Assembly (NCBI GenBank): GCA_965198325.1
Contig: CBDAPE010000016.1
Location: forward strand, 248,001 to 312,000
DNA: 64,000 nt
Reading direction: 5' to 3'
Source: CBDAPE01 sp965198325
Lineage (GTDB): Bacteria; Pseudomonadota; Alphaproteobacteria; UBA828; JAPUJA01
Part shown: piece after piece, positions 1 to 8,853 of the stretch
Layout of the letters: each line of letters starts with the position of its first letter
Numbering within the stretch: position 1 is the stretch's first letter
The notes under the pieces: generated by a model
What the model was told of the DNA's origin: nothing
Seen by the model: only the letters and a program-made list of their open reading frames with translations
Database searches by the model: none
Translations under genes and position numbers: made by a program

Positions 1-1
1 G

Positions 2-346
2 ATCGCGTTGGGCGTGGCGAACCGGGTTCTCATGCTTGAGCACGCGATTTACTCGGTGATTTCGCCCGAAGGTTGTTCCTCGATACTGTGGCGCAGCGCC
101 GAACATGCACAAGAAGCCGCAGAGGCGCTCAAGTTGACCGCCCAGGACCTCCACAAGCTGGCGGTTATTGACGAAATCGTTCCCGAGCCGATCGGCGGCG
201 CCCAACGAGCTCCGGAAACCACGATCGAGGAATTGGGACGTGCTCTTGATCGCGCGCTCAAGCCCCTGACGTCGGAATCGGGTGACGAGTTGCGTCGCCT
301 GCGGCGGCAAAAATATCTCGATATGGGCCAGGTCGGGCTGAGCTGA
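2..346 (+). CDS. accA: Acetyl-CoA carboxylase carboxyltransferase subunit alpha, C-terminal part (5' truncated by window edge)
   Basis: This is the last ~114 residues of AccA, the carboxyltransferase alpha subunit that, with AccD, moves the carboxyl group from biotin to acetyl-CoA to give malonyl-CoA in fatty acid synthesis. The block ENAIYSVISPEGC-like (here EHAIYSVISPEGCSSILW) followed by a run ending KLAVIDEIVPEPIGGA is typical of the AccA C-terminus. The frame is open to the window edge, so the start lies outside. It ends 13 bp before the convergent secA stop codon. Identification is by recognition of conserved family blocks. Confidence 0.95.
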   Translation: MALGVANRVLMLEHAIYSVISPEGCSSILWRSAEHAQEAAEALKLTAQDLHKLAVIDEIVPEPIGGAQRAPETTIEELGRALDRALKPLTSESGDELRRLRRQKYLDMGQVGLS

Positions 347-359
347 GCCTGCTGGCCCG

Positions 360-3146
360 CTATGCGACTTTTCCGTGGCAGTGCTTAAACTTCTTGCCCG
401 AGCCGCAGGGGCATGGCGCGTTACGACCGACCTTGCCCCAGGTCTCGGGATCGTCGGGGTCGACCTCCGGCGTACGCACCGTGGCGATGGTCGCCCGTGC
501 AACCGCCGGTTCCTCGGCCGAGGGCGGAGTCCCGCCCGCCGGCATGATGCCGGGAACCAGGCCGGACTCTGGCGCGGCGCCAGACGGCGGGGCTCCGGAT
601 AGGGCAGGATCCTCGCGGGTCTCGTGCGCTTCCTGCGGCGTGCGCTCCGTCGGCATGTCGTCGGGCGAAGTGACCCGCAGTTCGAGGTGGCTCATCACCT
701 GGGTGACCGTTTCCCGGAGGCCGTCAAGCATAGTCTCGAACATGTCGAATGCCTCCCGCTTGTATTCGTTGAGCGGGTCGCGTTGGCCGTACGCCCGGAG
801 CGAAATGCCCTGGCGCAGGTGGTCAAGGCTCAGCAGATGGTCCTTCCATTGCCGATCGAGGATTTGCAGCAGCAGGCTCTTTTCCGCGAGCCGTATGAGT
901 TCGGGGCCATAGGATTCGGTCTTCGCAGCCATCTTCTTGTCGAGCGCTTGCGCGATCCGTTCGCGGATCTCGTCGTCCGCGATGCCGTCCTCCTCCGACC
1001 AGTCCGAAATCGGCAAGTCAAGGCCGAGCACACGCAGCGCCTCTTCGTGCAGGGCGTCATGATTCCACTCTTCGGGATAGGCCTTCGCCGGGATTGCAGC
1101 GGCCACCATCGCGTCGACGGTTTCGGCACGCATGTCGGCGATGGTCTCGGAAACGCCCTCGGCCTCCATCAGCTCGATCCGCTGCTCGTAAATCACCTTG
1201 CGCTGATCGTTCATCACATCGTCGAACTTCAGAAGGTTCTTGCGAATTTCGAAATTGCGCTCCTCGACCTTCTTCTGGGCCTTTTCCAGTGCCTTGCTCA
1301 CCCAGGGATGGATGATCGCTTCGCCTTCCTCGACTCCGAGCTTGCCGAGCATGCTGTCGATCCGCTCCGAGCCGAATATGCGCATCAGGTCGTCTTCGAG
1401 CGACAGGAAGAACGTGGACGAACCCGGATCGCCCTGGCGACCCGATCGGCCGCGTAACTGGTTGTCGATCCGCCGCGCTTCGTGACGCTCGGTTCCGATC
1501 ACGAAGAGTCCACCGGCTTCGACGACTTTATTTCGCTCGGCTTCGACCTCGGCCTGAATACGGCTCGCCGCCTGATCGAACGCCGATCCTTCCGGGGAGT
1601 CGGCCAGTTCGATCTTGATCCGGGCCTCCGAATTGCCGCCCAGCTGGATGTCGGTGCCGCGGCCCGCCATGTTGGTTGCAATGGTCACGGCACCCAGCCG
1701 GCCAGCCTGCGCGATGATCAGGGCTTCCTTATCGTGGTAGCGCGCATTGAGAACATTGTGTGCGATCTGGCGCTCCTTCAGCATCGACGAGAGATGCTCG
1801 GATTTCTCGATGCTGACGGTACCCACGAGAACCGGTTGGCCCCGCGTCTGACAATCCGCGATGGTGTCGACGATGACATTGAATTTTTCCGAGGCCTTGC
1901 GAAAGACCTCGTCTTCGCTGTCGATCCGGACGCAGAGCAGGTTGGTCGGAATATCGATCACCTCGAGATCGTAGATATCAGCGAACTCTGCTGCTTCCGT
2001 AAGCGCGGTGCCGGTCATGCCGGCCAGCTTCGGATAGAGTCGAAAGTAATTCTGGAAGGTAATCGAGGCGAGCGTCTGGTTTTCGTTCTGGATCTCGACC
2101 TGTTCCTTGGCTTCGAGCGCTTGGTGGAGGCCTTCGGAAAAACGCCGGCCCGGCATCATTCGGCCTGTGAATTCATCGATGATGACGACCTTGCCGTCCT
2201 TGACGATGTAATCGGTATCGCGTTCAAATAGCCGGTGTGCCCGCAGCGCCTGGTTGACGTGATGGACGACCGAAACGTTCTCGATGTCGTAGAGATTGGG
2301 GCTCTCGATCAGGCCCGCCTCTTGAAGCAACTCTTCCATATGTTCGGCGCCAGCATCGGTCAGCGTCACCGCCCGCGACTTTTCGTCACGCTCGTAATCC
2401 TCCGTTTCGAGCGCGGGCATAAGCCGGTCGATCTTCTGGTAGAGTTCGGAGTTGTCTTCGGTCGGCCCTGAAATGATCAAAGGCGTGCGGGCCTCGTCGA
2501 TCAGGATGCTGTCGACCTCGTCGACGATGGCGAAATTGAACGGTCGCTGGACCATTGCTTCGAGCGAAAACTTCATATTGTCCCGCAGATAATCGAATCC
2601 GAATTCGTTGTTTGTGCCGTAGGTGACGTCGGCGGCGTAGGCGTTTTTACGTTCCTCTTCGGTCAACCCATGAACGATGCAGTCCACGGTCAGGCCCAGG
2701 AAGTTGTAAATTTCGCCCATCCACTCGGCGTCACGGCGTGCCAGGTAGTCGTTGACGGTCACCACGTGAGCGCCCTTGCCCCCGATGGCGTTGAGATAGA
2801 CGGGCAGCGTTGCGGCTAGGGTCTTGCCTTCGCCGGTTTTCATCTCGGTAATCATTCCCTGGTGGAGGACGATGCCGCCGATCAACTGGACGTCGAAATG
2901 ACGCTGGCCGAGGGTGCGCTTGCTAGCTTCTCGAACCGTCGCGAAGGCTTCGGGCAACAGGTCGTCGAGAGACTTGCCGCTGGCGATCCGCTCGCGAAAT
3001 TCATCCGTCCGGGCTCGCAAACGCTCGTCCGAGAGCGCCTCGTGATCAGGCTCGCAGGCGTTGATTGCGTCGACCCGCTTGGCGTAGGCCTTGAAGACCC
3101 GCTCGTTCGACGTGCCGAACACTCGGCGCGCCAGTCCGCCTAACAT
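360..3146 (-). CDS. secA: Preprotein translocase ATPase SecA
   Basis: SecA is the ATPase motor that pushes preproteins through SecYEG at the inner membrane. From the chosen ATG at 3146 the protein is 928 residues, the usual length. Walker A GEGKT is at residues 105-109 and the DEAD-type box DEVD at 209-212. The C-terminus carries a SEC-C zinc-binding motif, CPCGSGKKFKHCHG, which binds SecB and lipids. The frame stays open 38 codons upstream of 3146, but SecA proteins begin with a MLxxLxxxVFG-type sequence, which matches the start at 3146. It is divergent from argJ with about 175 bp between. The parvulin-type isomerase often seen between these two genes is absent. Confidence 0.97.
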   Translation of the reverse strand: MLGGLARRVFGTSNERVFKAYAKRVDAINACEPDHEALSDERLRARTDEFRERIASGKSLDDLLPEAFATVREASKRTLGQRHFDVQLIGGIVLHQGMITEMKTGEGKTLAATLPVYLNAIGGKGAHVVTVNDYLARRDAEWMGEIYNFLGLTVDCIVHGLTEEERKNAYAADVTYGTNNEFGFDYLRDNMKFSLEAMVQRPFNFAIVDEVDSILIDEARTPLIISGPTEDNSELYQKIDRLMPALETEDYERDEKSRAVTLTDAGAEHMEELLQEAGLIESPNLYDIENVSVVHHVNQALRAHRLFERDTDYIVKDGKVVIIDEFTGRMMPGRRFSEGLHQALEAKEQVEIQNENQTLASITFQNYFRLYPKLAGMTGTALTEAAEFADIYDLEVIDIPTNLLCVRIDSEDEVFRKASEKFNVIVDTIADCQTRGQPVLVGTVSIEKSEHLSSMLKERQIAHNVLNARYHDKEALIIAQAGRLGAVTIATNMAGRGTDIQLGGNSEARIKIELADSPEGSAFDQAASRIQAEVEAERNKVVEAGGLFVIGTERHEARRIDNQLRGRSGRQGDPGSSTFFLSLEDDLMRIFGSERIDSMLGKLGVEEGEAIIHPWVSKALEKAQKKVEERNFEIRKNLLKFDDVMNDQRKVIYEQRIELMEAEGVSETIADMRAETVDAMVAAAIPAKAYPEEWNHDALHEEALRVLGLDLPISDWSEEDGIADDEIRERIAQALDKKMAAKTESYGPELIRLAEKSLLLQILDRQWKDHLLSLDHLRQGISLRAYGQRDPLNEYKREAFDMFETMLDGLRETVTQVMSHLELRVTSPDDMPTERTPQEAHETREDPALSGAPPSGAAPESGLVPGIMPAGGTPPSAEEPAVARATIATVRTPEVDPDDPETWGKVGRNAPCPCGSGKKFKHCHGKVA

Positions 3147-3321
3147 GAGTACCTCAACTCTTGATTGCTTCGATGGCCGGTGCCGATGATCGGCGGCTGC
3201 GCGGCCAGCTTTTCTCTTAAGGGCACATCGAGAGATAAGCAAGCGGCGATGCCCTGTCAACGGCAGGACCCCGTGGTCTGGCGTTGTATGTCGGCAGGGA
3301 TTTCGTTAAGACAAGGCCATT

Positions 3322-4554
3322 ATGGTCATGCGCTCGCCTCTCGCTCCGAAACGCTTTCCTGCGATACCGCCGGTGTCGGGCGTGGCGCTCGCGACTGCAC
3401 GGGCTGGCATCCGCTACCGGGGACGGGCTGATCTCCTGCTCGTCGAGTTTTCGAAAGGAACAGAGGTCGCCGGCGTCTTCACCCGGTCCCTGACCGCATC
3501 GGCACCCGTGCTGTGGTGCAGGAACGGCGTCAAACGTGGTACGGCCCGGGCGCTCATCGTCAATTCCGGCAACGCCAACGCTTTTACGGGCGTAGCAGGC
3601 CTGCACGCTGTGGAGCGAACAGCCGCCGCGGTCGCCCGGACAGTGAACTGCAAACCTGGCGGTGTCTTTATCGCCTCGACAGGGGTTATCGGCGAGCCGT
3701 TACCCGACGAACGGATCACCGGCACACTAGCTGGGCTCCATGAACGCCTGGCGCCCGGTGGCTGGTCCAAGGCTGCACAGGCAATCATGACGACCGACAC
3801 CTTTCCAAAAGGCGCCGTGCGCACTGCCGAGATCAGCGGCGTGCCGGTCACCCTCGCGGGGATTGCGAAGGGTTCTGGCATGATTGCACCGGACATGGCG
3901 ACGATGCTCGCCTTCCTGTTTACCGATGCACGGCTACCGGCGCACGTGCTTCAGTCAATGTTGCGCCGGGGGACACGGCGTTCATTCAATTCCATGACCG
4001 TCGATAGCGATACGTCGACAAGCGATACCTGCATGCTGTTTGCGACCGGCCGCGGTAAGCGTCACGCCATAATCGAGCGCGTCGGCGACCCTAGGTTGGG
4101 TGACTTCAAACGGCAACTTGGGTCGCTAATGGCCGATCTCGCCCGTCAGATCGCTCGAGATGGAGAAGGAGCGCAGAAATTCGTCACGGTTCATGTCAGC
4201 GGTGCGACTTCCGAAGCTGCGGCGCGGCGAATCGGCCTGGCGATCGCGAATTCGCCGCTGGTCAAAACCGCGATCGCGGGCGAGGACCCCAACTGGGGTC
4301 GCGTCGTGATGGCGATAGGCAAGGCAGGCGAGCGGGCGGATCGAGACCGGCTCGCAATTCGAATTGGCGATGTCCGGGTGGCAACCAACGGCCAGGTCGA
4401 TCCCGGCTATGTCGAGGCCGATGCCGCGCGTCACATGAAGGGTCGAGAGATCGAGATCGCGGTCGACGTCGGCGTCGGACGCGGGCAGGCAACAGTCTGG
4501 AGCTGCGATCTCACGCACGGCTATATCGCGATCAATGCAGACTACCGCACCTGA
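3322..4554 (+). CDS. argJ: Bifunctional glutamate N-acetyltransferase / ornithine acetyltransferase ArgJ
   Basis: ArgJ recycles the acetyl group from N-acetylornithine to glutamate in arginine synthesis. The 410-residue product is full length. It contains the autocleavage motif KGSGMIAPDMATML; the precursor of this family cuts itself before the Thr, here Thr194, which becomes the catalytic nucleophile of the beta chain. The N-terminus SPLAPKRFPAIPPVSGV is the usual ArgJ opening. The last 20 bp overlap the start of the nudix gene, so the two are probably co-transcribed and translationally coupled. Whether the enzyme is bifunctional or only an ornithine acetyltransferase cannot be decided from sequence. 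Confidence 0.96.
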   Translation: MVMRSPLAPKRFPAIPPVSGVALATARAGIRYRGRADLLLVEFSKGTEVAGVFTRSLTASAPVLWCRNGVKRGTARALIVNSGNANAFTGVAGLHAVERTAAAVARTVNCKPGGVFIASTGVIGEPLPDERITGTLAGLHERLAPGGWSKAAQAIMTTDTFPKGAVRTAEISGVPVTLAGIAKGSGMIAPDMATMLAFLFTDARLPAHVLQSMLRRGTRRSFNSMTVDSDTSTSDTCMLFATGRGKRHAIIERVGDPRLGDFKRQLGSLMADLARQIARDGEGAQKFVTVHVSGATSEAAARRIGLAIANSPLVKTAIAGEDPNWGRVVMAIGKAGERADRDRLAIRIGDVRVATNGQVDPGYVEADAARHMKGREIEIAVDVGVGRGQATVWSCDLTHGYIAINADYRT

Positions 4555-4963
4555 CGGCGCGTCCAAGTCGCTGCTGCTGGTGGTCGCGGTAGCGCTGGTC
4601 GACGCCGATGACCGGGTCTTGCTCGCGCGTCGCCCTGAGGGCAAGACGATGGCCGGCTTATGGGAGTTCCCCGGCGGCAAGGTGCGTGACTGCGAAACGC
4701 CCGAAGCGGCGCTCATCCGCGAGCTGAACGAAGAGCTTGGTGTCGACACCAAGGAGAGCTGCCTCGCGCCGTTTGCATTCGCGTCCCACGGCTACGACGA
4801 CTTTCACCTCGTCATGCCGCTGTTCGTCTGTCGTGTCTGGCGAGGCCCGCCGCAACCCCGCGAAGGCCAGTCGCTTGCCTGGGTGCGTCCCGTGCGCATG
4901 GGCGACTACCCCATGCCGCCTGCTGATGCACCGCTCGTCGCCCTGTTGCGCGATCTGCTTTGA
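4535..4963 (+). CDS. mutT: Nudix hydrolase, MutT-type 8-oxo-dGTP diphosphatase
   Basis: This 142-residue protein carries a complete Nudix box (GX5EX7REUXEEXGU) at residues 48-70, with R62-E63 and E66-E67 as the metal-binding core. MutT enzymes hydrolyse 8-oxo-dGTP and so prevent A:T to C:G mutations. The preceding LWEFPGGK and the early ARRPEGKTMAG segment are typical of MutT rather than of other Nudix families. The start overlaps the argJ end by 20 bp. The position downstream of secA/argJ is the common alphaproteobacterial arrangement, which supports the assignment. Confidence 0.92.
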   Translation: MQTTAPDGASKSLLLVVAVALVDADDRVLLARRPEGKTMAGLWEFPGGKVRDCETPEAALIRELNEELGVDTKESCLAPFAFASHGYDDFHLVMPLFVCRVWRGPPQPREGQSLAWVRPVRMGDYPMPPADAPLVALLRDLL

Positions 4964-5066
4964 CGTCGGATGCCACCTTCATTGTAAAGACAGCGATCTG
5001 GAAAAGCCGGGGATTTACCTATAACTATGCTTAGACTTTGGGCAGCGGAGGCTTACCGATTCGTCA

Positions 5067-5516
5067 ATGTCGAAACGCCGAACGACTGCTATGAGCCACG
5101 ACCCGGCGATCGGATCGCCCGCCAGCACACGGGTCACCGGTGTTCTGGCGCTGCGGATTGCCCTGATTGCATTTGGCTGGGCGAACGTTGCCGTCGGGAT
5201 CGTGGGCATATTCGTGCCGGGCCTTCCGACGACGATATTTCTGCTGATCGCGCTGTGGGCCTTTTCTCGCAGCTCGGTCCGCTTCAATCGTTGGCTCTAT
5301 ACCCATCCTCGTCTGGGGCCGTTCATCCGCGACTGGCAGGCGCACCAGGTTATCCCTGTTCGGGCAAAGTTGCTCGCACTCGGCCTCATGGCACTCTCCT
5401 TGATCCTCGTCATAATCTTCGTTGCAGAGAGCTGGATCATGGCGACGACGGTGGCGGCCGTGTTGTCGGCTGTCGCAGCGTTCATCGTGACCCGGCCCAG
5501 CCGGAAACCCTCCTAG
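5067..5516 (+). CDS. DUF454 (YbaN-like) inner membrane protein
   Basis: A 149-residue hydrophobic protein with a short polar N-terminus, a first membrane segment near residues 27-50 containing a GIVGIFVPGLPTTIFLL-type block, a polar loop with FSRSSVRFNRWLYTHPRLGPF, and two more hydrophobic segments near the C-terminus. The PGLPTTxF and NxWLxxHPxLGPxIxDW signatures mark the YbaN/DUF454 family, which has no established biochemical role. An internal ATG at 5091 is an equally possible start because neither has a strong Shine-Dalgarno sequence. It lies between mutT and nnrS on the same strand. Confidence 0.85.
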   Translation: MSKRRTTAMSHDPAIGSPASTRVTGVLALRIALIAFGWANVAVGIVGIFVPGLPTTIFLLIALWAFSRSSVRFNRWLYTHPRLGPFIRDWQAHQVIPVRAKLLALGLMALSLILVIIFVAESWIMATTVAAVLSAVAAFIVTRPSRKPS

Positions 5517-5595
5517 GCCAACCGTTATCAGGATTGCGCTGCGCGCAGCACAGCGTACCGGCCAGGAGATCTGATGTGACCTAACCGATCACGCA

Positions 5596-6807
5596 ATGAG
5601 CAAGGGCGCGACAGCTCCAGATCCCGAGGCCTATCGCGGCCTGGTGTTCTTTGCGATCGGTCTGAGACCGTTTTTCCTCGGTGCGCCGATTTACACGACC
5701 TGCGCCATTCTCATCTGGCTCGCGCTCTACTTCGGCCGCCTGACGCTCGAAGGGAATCTGGCAAATTATGTCTGGCATGCCCACGAGATGCTCTTCGGCT
5801 ATTCCTGCGCCGTCCTGGCCGGCTTCTTTCTCACGGTCCTGCCCTCCTGGACCGACACGCTACCGATCCGCGACACCCGGCTCGCGGTGCTGTTCGCAGT
5901 CTGGCTGGCGGGGCGCGTCGCCCTCTGGGCATCGCCGGTGCTGCCGGCCGCTCTGGTCGCGGGAGTGGATCTCGCCTTTCTGATGCTTCTCGTTATCTAT
6001 GTCGGGCCGCCGTTGGTACAGTCGAAAGGTCGGCACAATCTGATCTTCATCCCATTGCTCGGTCTCCTGATGGGCGCGAATTTTCTCGTCCACCTCGAGG
6101 CGCTAGGCGTTGGTGAAGGCGTCGCGGTCCACGGCCTTTATCTCGCGGTCGATACGCTCGTGCTGATTCTCTCGATGATCGGAGGGCGGATCATTCCGGC
6201 CTTCACGAAGAATGCGCTCGAAGCGACCGGCCGATCGTCTCGAATTATCGTTATTCCCAAGCTGAACAGCCTGGCGCTCGGCTCGCTGAGCATTGTGGTC
6301 GTCGCCGATCTCATCCTTCCCTCCACGATCGTCTCGGGCGTCGCACTGCTTGCTGCCGCGGCTCTCAATTTTGCCCGCCTCGCCTGTTGGCGCAGCCTGG
6401 CGACGCTGGGTCAGCCGATCGTATGGGTCTTGCATCTCGCCTATCTCTGGCTCGTGGTCGGCCTGGCGATCCGGGGCATCGCTGATGTCATGGGAATCTT
6501 GGTCCCGTCTCTGGCGCTCCATGTCCTTATCATCGGGGCTTTCGGAACCATGACGATGGGCTTCATGACCCGTGCGAGCCTCGGGCCTACCGGCCACCAG
6601 CCCGTGGCACCACCGATCGCCGTGGCGGGCTATCTGTTCGTCACACTCGCCGCACTGCTCCGGGTCGGTATGCCGTTGATCGATTCGGGCCTCTATGATC
6701 TCAGCGTGGCGCTTTCGGGGTTGTGCTGGGCTGCCGGTTTCGGGGCCATCTCGGTGATGGTCTGGCCGATCCTGACCCGGCCCCGTCCGGATGGCCAGCC
6801 CGGCTAG
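5596..6807 (+). CDS. NnrS family polytopic membrane protein
   Basis: A 403-residue, very hydrophobic protein with about 11-12 predicted membrane segments. The N-terminal block FFAIGLRPFFLGAPIY and the WHAHEMLFGY motif with its two histidines are signatures of NnrS, a haem- and copper-containing protein linked to nitric oxide resistance and denitrification in other proteobacteria. No denitrification gene is present in the window, so its role here is uncertain. Its TAG stop shares the tetranucleotide CTAG (6804-6807) with the stop codon of the convergent methyltransferase gene. Confidence 0.88.
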   Translation: MSKGATAPDPEAYRGLVFFAIGLRPFFLGAPIYTTCAILIWLALYFGRLTLEGNLANYVWHAHEMLFGYSCAVLAGFFLTVLPSWTDTLPIRDTRLAVLFAVWLAGRVALWASPVLPAALVAGVDLAFLMLLVIYVGPPLVQSKGRHNLIFIPLLGLLMGANFLVHLEALGVGEGVAVHGLYLAVDTLVLILSMIGGRIIPAFTKNALEATGRSSRIIVIPKLNSLALGSLSIVVVADLILPSTIVSGVALLAAAALNFARLACWRSLATLGQPIVWVLHLAYLWLVVGLAIRGIADVMGILVPSLALHVLIIGAFGTMTMGFMTRASLGPTGHQPVAPPIAVAGYLFVTLAALLRVGMPLIDSGLYDLSVALSGLCWAAGFGAISVMVWPILTRPRPDGQPG

Positions 6808-7691
6808 ATATCGCTCTCGTCTTGTCTCACGATATTTGCAAGGTCGATCGTACCGCTGGCCCGTTTCGCGGGTTTCGGCTGTGATTGGTGCGGTGCCCAC
6901 GCCGTGAGATAGAGCACCTCGAAGGTCGCGGGTACCCGGCCCCCGGCGTCGCCGAACCGTTCCCGATAGATCGTCGCCGCCCTCATCAACGTCGAGCGTC
7001 GGGAAAAGCTGCGCCGCCGGTCCACGACGGCATTGCTTTCTCCCATGCCACGTAGATCGGCCATCAGCTTGAGCGGGTTGTCGTAAGTCACCGTGAGCTT
7101 GTCGCTGTCGACGACAGGGAGGGCAAAGTCTGCGCGCTGAAGCAGGGCGCCGGCGTCTCGAATGTCTGCAAACGGCGATAGACGCGGGCTCGCGCCGCCC
7201 TCCTCGTCGAGTTCGGCTGCCAAAATCGCCTCCCGCAGCTCGATCAGGCTTTCGCCGCCCAATATGGCGGCTAGCAGCAGGCCGTCAGGTTTGAGGGCGC
7301 GGCGAATCTGAAGCAGGGCACCGGGCAGATCGTTGACCCAGTGCAGGCTGAGGCAGCTCATCACAAGATCAAGGCGGGCGTCGGCGAAGGGCAGGAATTC
7401 TTCATCGGCGACCAGCCGCAGGCCGTAAGCGCCTGCCGCCATCGCCTCCGAGAGATCACTTTGGATAAGGATCTCGATGCCACCCCGATTCGCCACGCTT
7501 CGTGCGAGCTGGCCACTATGACAGCCCAGATCGAGGGCGAGGGGAAACTTCCGGGTTATGTCGTCGAGCCGATCGCCCAGGCGCTCGGCGACTTCCCGGA
7601 ACAGAAAGTCGTGAGCGCCAAGGTCGGCAGCGGCGCGATCCCGGTGCCGCCGTACGGCTGCCCGCTCAAAGATCTGCATCGGCTCGGTCAT
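6804..7691 (-). CDS. Class I SAM-dependent methyltransferase, NDUFAF5/BioC-like
   Basis: A 295-residue methyltransferase with a SAM-binding motif I (ALDLGCHSGQLAR) and the later CLSLHWVNDLPGALLQIRRALKPDG block. The N-terminal IFERAAVRRHRDRA resembles the start of the NDUFAF5 family, which in mitochondria acts on an arginine of the complex I subunit NDUFS7; alphaproteobacterial members commonly sit beside comF and grxC, as here. The ATG at 7691 (product begins MTEPMQIFERAA) is preferred to the longer open frame because homology begins there and GGACG lies just upstream. It is divergent from comF with 91 bp between. The substrate is not established. Confidence 0.85.
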   Translation of the reverse strand: MTEPMQIFERAAVRRHRDRAAADLGAHDFLFREVAERLGDRLDDITRKFPLALDLGCHSGQLARSVANRGGIEILIQSDLSEAMAAGAYGLRLVADEEFLPFADARLDLVMSCLSLHWVNDLPGALLQIRRALKPDGLLLAAILGGESLIELREAILAAELDEEGGASPRLSPFADIRDAGALLQRADFALPVVDSDKLTVTYDNPLKLMADLRGMGESNAVVDRRRSFSRRSTLMRAATIYRERFGDAGGRVPATFEVLYLTAWAPHQSQPKPAKRASGTIDLANIVRQDESDI

Positions 7692-7782
7692 CTCGCGTCC
7701 ATCATAGGCTCCGCGGGGCCCGCGACGCCAATCCGGCCGATCGGTTGACGAAGGCTCGCTCCCTCGCTTTGATGGCTCCGCG

Positions 7783-8541
7783 ATGGATGGAATTGGCTGC
7801 ATACAGAGGGGCGTCCGCAGGAGTGCCACGGTGGCGCTCGACCTCTTGCTGCCGCCACTGTGCCTCGCCTGCGGCGCCGCGGTCGATCGTATGGGTACCC
7901 TGTGCGCGGACTGCTGGCAGCGAGCGAGCTTCATCGAGCCCCCGGCCTGCGCCTGTTGCGGCAGTCCCTTCGAGGTCGACGAGGGACCGGGCGCGTTGTG
8001 CGCACCCTGTCTCGACGCACCCCCGGATTATGATCGCGCGCGCGCCGCCATGCGCTACGAGAATGTCGGTCGCGATCTTGTTCTGGGCTTCAAACTGTCC
8101 GACCGGACCTATGCGGCGTCCGCGCTCGCGAGATGGATGGTGCGTTCCGGTGGCGAGTTGTTGGCGGAGTCCGACCTGATTGCTCCCGTGCCGCTGCATC
8201 GTCGCCGCCTGTTCACCCGCCGCTATAATCAGGCCGCGTTACTCGCGGGCGAAATCGGCCGTCAGGCGGACCGACCGGTAATCTGGGACGTGCTCGAGCG
8301 CACCCGGGCCACAAAAACCCAGACCCGGCTGAGCGCGGCGGCGCGCACCGCGAACGTCCAGGGTGCGTTTCGGGTTCGGCCCCGTCGGGCGGAGCAGGTG
8401 CAAGGAAAACGCGTGATCCTGGTCGACGACGTCTTGACAACAGGGGCCACGGCAGATGCCTGTGCGCGGACATTGCGCGATGCCGGCGCCGCTCAAATCT
8501 TCGTGTTGACCCTTGCACGGACTGTGTTGGGCGCTACATGA
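7783..8541 (+). CDS. comF: ComF family phosphoribosyltransferase-like protein
   Basis: A 252-residue ComF/GntX-type protein. Near the N-terminus are two cysteine pairs typical of the zinc-ribbon part (CLACG...CADC and CACCG...CAPC). The C-terminal half has the phosphoribosyltransferase PRPP-binding loop VILVDDVLTTGATADA. ComF proteins are involved in DNA uptake in competent bacteria, but most proteobacterial homologues have no proven role. It heads a same-strand group with grxC and the carbon-nitrogen hydrolase, starting 9 bp before grxC. Confidence 0.9.
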   Translation: MDGIGCIQRGVRRSATVALDLLLPPLCLACGAAVDRMGTLCADCWQRASFIEPPACACCGSPFEVDEGPGALCAPCLDAPPDYDRARAAMRYENVGRDLVLGFKLSDRTYAASALARWMVRSGGELLAESDLIAPVPLHRRRLFTRRYNQAALLAGEIGRQADRPVIWDVLERTRATKTQTRLSAAARTANVQGAFRVRPRRAEQVQGKRVILVDDVLTTGATADACARTLRDAGAAQIFVLTLARTVLGAT

Positions 8542-8550
8542 TGCATCATT

Positions 8551-8853
8551 ATGCCTATTGATGGCCCGCAAGCTACAAATGACCGATTCCCCGCCGAGGT
8601 CGAGATTTTTACGACCCCGTTTTGTCCTTATTGCCACAGGGCACTACACCTTCTCAAGGGAAAGGGCGCGAACGTGACCAATACCAACGTTGCATTCCAC
8701 CCGATGCGCCGGCGGGAAATGGAAGAGCGCGCTCGCGGCGGCTACACGGTTCCACAGATCTTTATCAATGGCGCTCATATTGGTGGCAGCGATGAACTTG
8801 CTGCCCTGGAGAGAGCCGGTCGGCTCGACGAGTTCCTGAGACAGACACCGTGA
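8551..8853 (+). CDS. grxC: Glutaredoxin 3
   Basis: A 100-residue glutaredoxin with the dithiol active site CPYC at Cys25/Cys28 and the glutathione-binding TVPQIF and GGSDEL segments (cis-Pro and the GG-D motif). It reduces protein disulfides and glutathione mixed disulfides in the cytoplasm using glutathione. The stop codon overlaps the start of the following carbon-nitrogen hydrolase gene, indicating one transcript. The comF-grxC-nitrilase order is a common alphaproteobacterial arrangement. Confidence 0.96.
   Translation: MPIDGPQATNDRFPAEVEIFTTPFCPYCHRALHLLKGKGANVTNTNVAFHPMRRREMEERARGGYTVPQIFINGAHIGGSDELAALERAGRLDEFLRQTP

Noticed and set aside
5538..5549. 12-bp palindrome GCTGCGCGCAGC after the DUF454 gene
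   Set aside because: Pure GC self-complementary sequence without a T-run or matching copy; expected by chance at this base composition.
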